NCBI GenBank assembly: GCA_030066475.1
Contig: JASJBO010000405.1
Span: 1-6,318 of the forward strand
Source of the DNA: Myxococcota bacterium
Lineage (GTDB): Bacteria; Myxococcota_A; UBA9160; PR03
Direction of reading: 5' to 3'
Length of the DNA stretch: 6,318 bases
Of this stretch, positions 1 through 6,318 are shown piece after piece (the first letter of the stretch is position 1; each line of letters opens with the position of its first letter). A program made the translations under genes and the position numbers. Under the pieces are notes generated by a model. The model worked only from the letters and a program-made list of their open reading frames with translations, was not told the origin of the DNA and did no database searches.

Positions 1-897
1 CCGAAAGGTGTCGGAGGCCCGGAGCGCGGTGCCCGGCAGGGCCGCCTCGCCGGCGAAGGCGGGCGCGTCATCGGGACTCCAGAGGCTCGAGTGCACGTGC
101 AGGCTGCTACCCGCCAGCTCCTGGCTCCACTTGGCCATGAAGGTGAGCGAGCCCCCGTGGCCCGCCGCGATCTCCTTGGCCGCGGTCTTGTAGATGACGT
201 GCCGGTCGGCCATCTCGAGAGCCGGCGCGTAGCGCAGGTTGATCTCGTGCTGGCCGGGGCCCCACTCGCCCTTGCTGAACTCCACCGGGATGGCCGACGC
301 GTCCACCAGGCGGCGGATGCCGCCCAGGACGGGCTCGGCGAAGCTGCTCGAGAGCACGTGGTAGTCCTCGATGTACTCGCCGGTAGTCGCGAGATCGTGG
401 TAGCGCTTGGCGCGCGCCTCGCGGAACGAATCGCGGAACAGGTAGAACTCGAGCTCGCTGGCCATCTTGGGCACGAAGCCGAGCTCGCGCGCGCGCTCGA
501 CCTGGCGGCTCAGGATGCTGCGCGGAGCCACCGGCACCGGGGCGCCGCTCTCCTCGTCGACGGCGTCGCACAGCACCAGCGCACTGTGGTCCAGCCAGGC
601 GGCCACCCGCAGCGTCGCCGGGTCGGGGACGGCCCGCACGTCGCCGTAGCCGCTCTCCCAGTTGGTGAAGGCGTAGCCGGGCGTGGGGTCCATCTCCAGG
701 TCGCACGCCAGCAGGTAGTCACACACGTGCATGCCGCCGTGGGCGATCTCCTCGAGGAAGAACGGGGCGTGGATGCGCTTGCCGACCAGCCGCCCATACA
801 GGTCGGGCAGCGCGGTGACCACCGTGTCGATGCGCCCCGCCTCGACCTCGCGGGTCAGGCTGGACCAGTCGAGCTGGCCGCGCAGGCGCTCAGCCAT
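1..897 (-). CDS. Glutamine synthetase family ligase, 3' end outside the window
   Basis: This is an ATP-dependent glutamate-amine ligase of the type I glutamine synthetase fold. From the ATG at 897-895 the frame is open to base 1, giving 299 residues; family members have about 440-470, so roughly the last third is missing. Visible family features: DLYGRLVGKRI (32-42), GYGDVRAVPDPATLR (83-97) resembling the beta-grasp domain end, PRSIL (125-129), ASELEFYLF with metal-ligand-type Glu148 and Glu150 (146-154), EWGPGQHEINLRYAP with Glu211 and Glu218 (211-225), ADRHVIYKTAAKEIAAGHG (230-248), LTFMAKW (251-257) and GSSLHVHSSL with His267 (263-272). The canonical FDGSS loop and the HHE motif are absent; the latter position reads SKGE (208-211). 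It is therefore probably not the main ammonia-assimilating GlnA but may be a gamma-glutamyl-amine or polyamine ligase subclass; the substrate cannot be told from this fragment. It overlaps purF by 8 bases, implying co-expression with purine synthesis. Confidence 0.9.
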   Translation of the reverse strand, partial: MAERLRGQLDWSSLTREVEAGRIDTVVTALPDLYGRLVGKRIHAPFFLEEIAHGGMHVCDYLLACDLEMDPTPGYAFTNWESGYGDVRAVPDPATLRVAAWLDHSALVLCDAVDEESGAPVPVAPRSILSRQVERARELGFVPKMASELEFYLFRDSFREARAKRYHDLATTGEYIEDYHVLSSSFAEPVLGGIRRLVDASAIPVEFSKGEWGPGQHEINLRYAPALEMADRHVIYKTAAKEIAAGHGGSLTFMAKWSQELAGSSLHVHSSLWSPDDAPAFAGEAALPGTALRASDTFR

Positions 898-2386
898 TCG
901 AGCGCGCGTCCTCGTCGTCGGCGTCGACCTCGACGGTGTGGAACAGCGAGAGCTGCGGCGCGTCGTCCGCGCCGTCCACCGGGATCGGGTAGGCGTCGGA
1001 GAAGCAGGCGTCGCAGATGCCGTGCTTGAGCAGCTGCGCCGCCCGCCGCAGCCCGTCGAGGCTCAGGTAGCCGAGCGTGTCGCACCCCAGGATCTTGCGG
1101 ATCTCGTCGGTCGAGTGGCGGTGCGCGATCAGCTCCTCGCGCGTGGGCGTGTCGATGCCATAGTGGCAGGGCCCCGTGTTCGGCGGCGACGACACCCGCA
1201 CGTGCACGGCGGTCGCGCCGGCTGCGCGGATCAGGCCCACCAGCTTCAGCAGCGTGGTGCCGCGCACGATCGAGTCCTCGACCAGCACCACCCGCTTCCC
1301 GGCCACGAGACCGCGGCTGGCGTTGTGCTTGATCTTGACCCGGAAGTCGCGCACCGACTGCGAGGGCTCGATGAAGGTGCGCTTGACGTACTGGTTGCGC
1401 ACCAGCGCGGTCTCGTACGGGATCCCCGACTCCTCGGCGTAGCCGAGCGCCGCCGCGTTGCCGGAGTCGAGCACCGGCACCACCATGTCGGCCGGCACCG
1501 GGTGCTCGCGGGCCAGCACCCGCCCCAGCTCCTTGCGGAAGTGGTAGACGTTGTGCCCCGACAGGCTCGAGTCGGGCCGCGCGAAGTAGATGTGCTCGAA
1601 GATGCAGAAGGCCTGCCGCGGTGCCTTCGGGAAGGGGCGCAGCGTGCGCAGCCGGCCGCGCCGGATCACGGCAACCTCGCCGGGCTCGACGTCGCGCTCG
1701 TACTCGGCGCCGATCAGGTCGAGCGCGCAGGTCTCGCTGGCCAGGATCCACGCGTTGTCGAGCCGGCCCAGCACCAGCGGGCGAAAGCCGAACGGGTCGC
1801 GCGCGGCGATCAGCGCGTCGCCCGTGAGCATCGCCAGGCTGTAGGCGCCCTTCACGCGCGAGAGCGCGTCGATCAGCCGGTCCTCCGGCGTGCGCTCGCG
1901 CGAGCGGGCCAGCAGGTGGACGACCACCTCGCTGTCCGAGGTGGAGGTGAGGATCGAGCCGCGCCCCTCGAGCTCGGCGCGGATCGCGCCGGCGTTGACG
2001 AGGTTGCCGTTGTGGGCGAGCGCCACCGGACCGTCGTCGGTGGTGGCGCAGAAGGGCTGCGCGTTGCGCAGCACGCTGTCACCCGCGGTCGAGTAGCGCA
2101 CGTGGCCGACGGCATGCCGGCCGGGCAGTCGCTTCAGCACCTTCTCGGAGAAGTTGTCCGCGACCAATCCCATCGCGCGGTGCACGGTGTGCTCCCGCCC
2201 GCTCGAGGCGGCGATGCCGCAGCTCTCCTGGCCGCGGTGCTGCAGCGCGTAGAGACCCAGGTAGGTGAGGTGGGCGGCCTCGGGGTGGCCGTGCACGGCG
2301 AAGATGCCGCACTCGTCGTGGAAGCGGTCGCCGTCGCGCTCGCGGGCGAGCGCGGCGCGCACGGCCGGGTCGTAGAGCTGCTTCAC
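890..2386 (-). CDS. purF: Amidophosphoribosyltransferase (glutamine PRPP amidotransferase), Fe-S type
   Basis: PurF catalyses the committed first step of purine synthesis: PRPP plus glutamine gives 5-phosphoribosylamine. The 498-residue protein has an N-terminal class II (Ntn) glutaminase domain and a C-terminal phosphoribosyltransferase domain. Cys26 in ECGIF is the expected nucleophile. It is preceded by 25 residues, so a propeptide must be removed, as in Bacillus PurF. Other glutaminase motifs are LQHRGQES (48-55), GHVRYSTAG (94-102), AHNGNLVN (124-131) and TSDSE (149-153). The PRPP loop is [12 protein letters not shown] (367-378). Cys261, Cys407, Cys458 and Cys461 fall in the contexts that bind the [4Fe-4S] cluster in the Bacillus enzyme ([35 protein letters not shown]). 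The family is feedback-inhibited by purine nucleotides. It starts at GTG overlapping the purL stop and ends 8 bases inside the next gene. The acidic C-terminal tail ([11 protein letters not shown]) is not a known motif. Confidence 0.97.
   Translation of the reverse strand: MKQLYDPAVRAALARERDGDRFHDECGIFAVHGHPEAAHLTYLGLYALQHRGQESCGIAASSGREHTVHRAMGLVADNFSEKVLKRLPGRHAVGHVRYSTAGDSVLRNAQPFCATTDDGPVALAHNGNLVNAGAIRAELEGRGSILTSTSDSEVVVHLLARSRERTPEDRLIDALSRVKGAYSLAMLTGDALIAARDPFGFRPLVLGRLDNAWILASETCALDLIGAEYERDVEPGEVAVIRRGRLRTLRPFPKAPRQAFCIFEHIYFARPDSSLSGHNVYHFRKELGRVLAREHPVPADMVVPVLDSGNAAALGYAEESGIPYETALVRNQYVKRTFIEPSQSVRDFRVKIKHNASRGLVAGKRVVLVEDSIVRGTTLLKLVGLIRAAGATAVHVRVSSPPNTGPCHYGIDTPTREELIAHRHSTDEIRKILGCDTLGYLSLDGLRRAAQLLKHGICDACFSDAYPIPVDGADDAPQLSLFHTVEVDADDEDARSNG
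909..913 (-). promoter_or_regulatory. Possible Shine-Dalgarno site for the glutamine synthetase-like gene (GAGGA)
   Basis: GAGGA sits in the purF 3' coding region, 11 bases before the ATG at 897-895. The spacing is longer than for the other genes in the operon, so the gene may depend more on coupling from purF translation. This is weak evidence on its own. Confidence 0.4.
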
Positions 2387-4644
2387 GCCTCCGCCTCCTC
2401 CAGCCGTCGCGGCAGCGCGCGCGCGTGGATCCGCGCCAGCCGCTCCACCTCCGCGTCGATCCAGAACGGGCCCTGCGCCGGGCCGATGCGCAGGCGCTCG
2501 CCGCCGGTCTCGCCCACCCGGCGCGCCGAGACGCCCGCCTCGGCGGCGGCGGCCAGCAGCGCCTCGGGGTCGGGGCTCGCCACGACCACGCGGCCCGTCG
2601 ACTCGCCGAACAGCAGCGCGTCGGCCCGCAGCGGGCCGTCGAGGCGCACGGTGGCGCCCACGCCCGGTCCCGCCGGACCGGTGAAGGTGGCTTCCGCCAG
2701 CGCTACGGCGAGACCGCCCGCACCCACGTCGTGGGCCGTGGTCGCGAGTCCCCGCGTCACCGCCTCGGCCAGCAGGCCGTGCAGGCGCCGCTCGTGCGCG
2801 AGATCGACGGCCGGGGGCAGTCCCGCCTCGAGGCCGCGCCGCCGCGCCAGCCACTCGCTGCCGCCCAGCTCCTCGCGCGTCTCGCCCAGCAGGACCAGCG
2901 CCAGACCCGGCTCGGGGAAGTGCGCCACCGCGTGGCGCGTCACGTCGGCCAGCAGCCCGACCACCGCGACCGTGGGCGTGGGATGGATCGGCGAGCCCGC
3001 CGTCTCGTTGTAGAACGAGACGTTGCCCGAGATCACCGGCGTGCCGAGCGCCTCGCAGGCCTCGCCCAGGCCGGCGATCGCCTCGACGAACTCCCACATG
3101 ATCTCGGGCTTCTCGGGGTTGCCGAAGTTCAGGCAGTTGGTGAGCGCCAGCGGGCGCGCCCCGGTGCAGGCGACGTTGCGGGCCGACTCGGCGACCGCCG
3201 CCAGGGTGCCGGCGCGCGGGTCGAGCCAGCACCAGCGCGGATTGCAGTCGACCGACATCGCCACCGCCTTGCCGGTGTCGCTGCCGTCCTCGCGCCGGAT
3301 CCGCACCAGCGCCGCGTCGCCGCCCGGCCCGATCACGGTGTTGCCGTGCACCAGCGAGTCGTACTGGCGCCAGACCCACGCCTTCGAGCCCAGGTTGGGG
3401 CTGTCGAGCAGCGCCTCGAGCGCGCCCTCGAGCTCCGACTCGGGCTCGATCGAGGCCAGGTCGAGCTTCTGGCGCTCGCCCAGGTCGGCCGGCACCCGCG
3501 TGGGCCGGTCGAGCAGCGGCGCGTTGGCGGCCACCGGGTCCACGGGGATGTCGACGACGGTCTCGCCGTGGAAGCGCACCCGCATGCGCCCGTCGCCCGT
3601 GACCGTCCCCACCACCACCGCGTCGAGGTCCCAGCGCGCGAAGATGTCGCGCACGCGCTGCTCCTGGCCCTCGCGCGCCACCAGCAGCATGCGCTCCTGG
3701 CTCTCGGACAGCAGCAGCTCGTAGGGCGTCAGGTTGGCCGCGCGCTGCGGCACGCGGTCGAGATCCATCTCGATGCCGGTGCCCGCGCGGCTCGCCATCT
3801 CGAACGACGAGCAGGTGAGCCCCGCGGCGCCCATGTCCTGGATGCCGACGATCGCGTCGGTGCGCATCAGCTCCAGGCACGCCTCGATCAGGCACTTCTC
3901 GGTGAAGGGGTCGCCCACCTGCACGGTGGGCCGCTTCGCCTCGCTGCCCTCGTCGAACTCGGCCGAGGCCAGCAGGCTGGCGCCGTGGATGCCGTCGCGG
4001 CCGGTCTTGGAGCCGACGTAGATCACCGGGTTGCCGACGCCCGCGGCCTGCCCCAGGAAGATGCGATCGGCCTCGACGACACCGAGGTTGAAGGCGTTCA
4101 CCAGGATGTTGCCCCGGTAGCAGGGGTGGAAGGTGGTCTCGCCACCGACGGTGGGCACGCCCACGCAGTTGCCGTAGAACCCGATGCCCTCGACCACGCC
4201 GGCCAGCAGGTGCCGGTGCTTCGGATCCGAGAGCGGACCGAAGCGGATCGAGTCGAGCGAGGCCACCGGACGCGCGCCCATCGTGAAGATGTCGCGCAGG
4301 ATGCCGCCCACGCCGGTGGCGGCGCCCTGCTTGGGCTCGATGAACGACGGGTGGTTGTGGCTCTCGATCTTGAAGATCACCGCCAGGCCGTCGCCGATCG
4401 CGACCGCGCCGGCGTTCTCGCCGGGACCGATCAGCACGTGCTCCGCCTGGGTGGGCAGCGTGGCGAGGTGCTTGCGGCTCGACTTGTAGGAGCAGTGCTC
4501 GGCCCACATCACCGAGAAGATTCCCAGCTCCGAGAAGGTGGGCGTGCGGCCGAGGATCTCGAGGACGTTCTGCCACTCGGACTCGGTGAGCCCGTGCTCG
4601 AGCGCCAGGGCCAGGTCGACGGTCGGCTCGGCGGGCCGGCTCAT
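2383..4644 (-). CDS. purL: FGAM synthase synthetase subunit PurL (small form)
   Basis: PurL is an ATP-dependent enzyme of the AIR-synthase superfamily that converts FGAR plus PurQ-derived ammonia to FGAM. It has 753 residues, which matches the small Bacillus-type PurL. It lacks the N-terminal PurS-like domain and the C-terminal glutaminase domain of the ~1300-residue E. coli enzyme, so it needs PurQ and usually a PurS dimer. Visible blocks: [11 protein letters not shown] with the conserved His50 (46-56), IESHNHPS (93-100), [15 protein letters not shown] (112-126), [13 protein letters not shown] (211-223), [13 protein letters not shown] (268-280), SESQERML (313-320), NCLNFGNPE (503-511), SGNVSFYNE (539-547), [10 protein letters not shown] (636-645) and FGESTGRVV (679-687). 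Both halves of the internally duplicated fold are therefore complete. The ATG overlaps the purQ stop and has a GGAGG seven bases upstream. The TGA overlaps the purF GTG. No purS is seen in the window. Confidence 0.97.
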   Translation of the reverse strand: MSRPAEPTVDLALALEHGLTESEWQNVLEILGRTPTFSELGIFSVMWAEHCSYKSSRKHLATLPTQAEHVLIGPGENAGAVAIGDGLAVIFKIESHNHPSFIEPKQGAATGVGGILRDIFTMGARPVASLDSIRFGPLSDPKHRHLLAGVVEGIGFYGNCVGVPTVGGETTFHPCYRGNILVNAFNLGVVEADRIFLGQAAGVGNPVIYVGSKTGRDGIHGASLLASAEFDEGSEAKRPTVQVGDPFTEKCLIEACLELMRTDAIVGIQDMGAAGLTCSSFEMASRAGTGIEMDLDRVPQRAANLTPYELLLSESQERMLLVAREGQEQRVRDIFARWDLDAVVVGTVTGDGRMRVRFHGETVVDIPVDPVAANAPLLDRPTRVPADLGERQKLDLASIEPESELEGALEALLDSPNLGSKAWVWRQYDSLVHGNTVIGPGGDAALVRIRREDGSDTGKAVAMSVDCNPRWCWLDPRAGTLAAVAESARNVACTGARPLALTNCLNFGNPEKPEIMWEFVEAIAGLGEACEALGTPVISGNVSFYNETAGSPIHPTPTVAVVGLLADVTRHAVAHFPEPGLALVLLGETREELGGSEWLARRRGLEAGLPPAVDLAHERRLHGLLAEAVTRGLATTAHDVGAGGLAVALAEATFTGPAGPGVGATVRLDGPLRADALLFGESTGRVVVASPDPEALLAAAAEAGVSARRVGETGGERLRIGPAQGPFWIDAEVERLARIHARALPRRLEEAEA
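2394..2399 (-). promoter_or_regulatory. Shine-Dalgarno site for purF inside the end of purL (AGGAGG)
   Basis: AGGAGG lies 7 bases before the GTG at 2386-2384, within the purL codons for the terminal LEEAEA. It selects this GTG over a second in-frame GTG eight codons later, which lacks an equally good site, and it fits coupled initiation at the GTGA overlap. Confidence 0.8.
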
Positions 4645-5339
4645 CGCGCCGCCTCCGCCGCGTCGACCACCGAGCCCAGGATGGCGAGGCCGTCGGTGCC
4701 ACCGATCAGCGCCTCGACGGCGTGCTCCGGGTGCGGCATCAGGCCCAGCACGTTGCCGCGCTCGTTGACGACGCCGGCGATGTTGCCGAGCGACCCGTTC
4801 GGGTTGGCCGCGTCGTCGACCCGGCCGTCGGGCTGGCAGTAGCGCAGCAGCACCTGGCCGTTCGCCTCGAGCCGCTCGAGCTCGTCGGCGTGGGCGAAGT
4901 AGCGGCCCTCGCCGTGCTTGATCGGGATGCGCAGCACCTGCCCCTCGCGCGCCCGCGAGCTGAACGGACTCGCGGCGCGCTCGACCCGCAGGTGCGCCCA
5001 CTCGCACACGAAGTGCAGGTCGCGGTTGCGCAGCAGCGCGCCGGGCAGGAGGCCCGCCTCGCACAGCACCTGGAAGCCGTTGCAGGTGCCGAGCACCGGC
5101 CCGCCGGCCTCGGCGAAGCGGCGCACGTCGGCCAGGATCGGCGAGAAGCGGGCCATCGCGCCGCAGCGCAGGTAGTCGCCGTAGGAGAAGCCGCCCGGCA
5201 GCAGGACGCCGCGCGTGCCCGGCGGCAGCGCGGCGTCCTTGTGCCAGACCAGGCGCGCGTCCTGTCCGAGCACGCTCTTGAGCGCGAAGTGCATGTCGCG
5301 GTCGTCGTTGGAGCCCGGGAACTGGAGCACCGCGAACAC
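4641..5339 (-). CDS. purQ: FGAM synthase glutaminase subunit PurQ
   Basis: PurQ is a class I glutamine amidotransferase that releases ammonia from glutamine and passes it to PurL for making FGAM. The protein has 232 residues, the usual size. The N-terminal [12 protein letters not shown] (4-15) is typical of Pur[17 protein letters not shown] (49-64) is the family core. GTCNGFQ (84-90) holds the nucleophile Cys86. His203 and Glu205 in MPHPEH complete the catalytic triad. IKHGEGRYF (140-148) and [12 protein letters not shown] (179-190) are also conserved PurQ blocks. The start is GTG, chosen for the AGGAGG five bases upstream and the fit to the family N-terminus. The stop TGA overlaps the purL ATG as ATGA, so the two subunits of one complex are probably translationally coupled. 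All catalytic residues are present and nothing looks damaged. A longer open frame upstream in the same phase runs across purC and is not coding. Confidence 0.97.
   Translation of the reverse strand: MFAVLQFPGSNDDRDMHFALKSVLGQDARLVWHKDAALPPGTRGVLLPGGFSYGDYLRCGAMARFSPILADVRRFAEAGGPVLGTCNGFQVLCEAGLLPGALLRNRDLHFVCEWAHLRVERAASPFSSRAREGQVLRIPIKHGEGRYFAHADELERLEANGQVLLRYCQPDGRVDDAANPNGSLGNIAGVVNERGNVLGLMPHPEHAVEALIGGTDGLAILGSVVDAAEAAR
4652..4656 (-). promoter_or_regulatory. Shine-Dalgarno site for purL inside the end of purQ (GGAGG)
   Basis: GGAGG lies 7 bases before the purL ATG at 4644-4642 and within the last codons of purQ, where it encodes part of the terminal AAEAAR. It supports the purL start and coupled translation across the ATGA overlap. 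Confidence 0.75.
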
Positions 5340-5344
5340 GGGAG

Positions 5345-5350
5345 CCTCCT
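5345..5350 (-). promoter_or_regulatory. Shine-Dalgarno site for purQ (AGGAGG)
   Basis: A perfect AGGAGG starts at the base right after the purC stop codon and ends 5 bases before a GTG at 5339-5337. It fills most of the 11-base purC-purQ gap and decides the purQ start, because translation from that GTG gives the expected PurQ N-terminus [11 protein letters not shown]. Confidence 0.85.

Positions 5351-6318
<968 letters not shown>

Noticed and set aside
91..1029. A 312-codon open frame on the plus strand over the left end
   Set aside because: The minus-strand frame here gives clear glutamine synthetase motifs along its whole length. The plus-strand product ends in a poly-Arg-rich stretch typical of a shadow frame.
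731..3013. A 760-codon open frame on the plus strand
   Set aside because: It lies antisense to purL, purF and the ligase gene, has Arg/Ala/Val-rich low-complexity translation with no recognisable motif, and is the expected result of few stop codons in GC-rich DNA.
2387..4702. The purF frame stays open upstream for about 770 codons, suggesting a giant 1270-residue protein or a PurL-PurF frameshift fusion
   Set aside because: The upstream part is the purL sequence read out of frame and has no motif. purF has its own Shine-Dalgarno site and a start that fits the family. I saw no slippery sequence at the junction.
2425..4842. An 805-codon open frame on the plus strand
   Set aside because: It is fully antisense to purL and the end of purQ. 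The translation is rich in His, Arg, Ala and Val with no domain signature. The minus strand explains the region completely.
5340..5350. Internal promoter or terminator between purC and purQ
   Set aside because: This is the only intergenic gap in the window. It is 11 bases long and consists of the purQ Shine-Dalgarno site and spacer.

Overview
The window is an unbroken run of five same-strand (minus) genes from a very GC-rich bacterium, with codon third positions overwhelmingly G or C. Reading in the direction of transcription, from high to low coordinates, the order is purC (5' end cut by the window edge), purQ, purL, purF, and a glutamine-synthetase-family gene cut by the other window edge. 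The last gene stays open to base 1 with no stop codon, so it is easy to overlook. I read it by translating bases 897 to 1, which give 299 codons.

The first four genes are de novo purine synthesis enzymes. PurF makes phosphoribosylamine from PRPP and glutamine. PurQ and PurL are the glutaminase and synthetase parts of FGAM synthase. PurC makes SAICAR. PurL is the small, Bacillus-type form (753 residues), which needs a separate PurQ and normally a small PurS subunit. No purS is present between purC and purQ, where it often sits. The fifth gene encodes a divergent glutamine-synthetase-fold ligase. Its place directly after two glutamine-consuming amidotransferases suggests either glutamine supply or a linked gamma-glutamyl-amine ligase activity.

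The genes are packed tightly: an 11-base gap between purC and purQ, a 4-base ATGA overlap between purQ and purL, a 4-base GTGA overlap between purL and purF, and an 8-base overlap between purF and the last gene. Purine-rich Shine-Dalgarno sequences precede the starts, several of them inside the upstream coding sequence. This points to one polycistronic, translationally coupled transcript whose promoter lies beyond base 6318. There is no intergenic space for an internal promoter or terminator, and I saw no RNA gene, mobile element, CRISPR array or notable repeat.

Taxonomy is uncertain. The long-form PurC, small PurL, Fe-S-type PurF and high GC would fit a deltaproteobacterial-like or other uncultured GC-rich lineage, but nothing here fixes it. 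Most of the window is ordinary housekeeping sequence. The points that merit a second look are the operon-linked atypical glutamine synthetase homologue and the missing purS.
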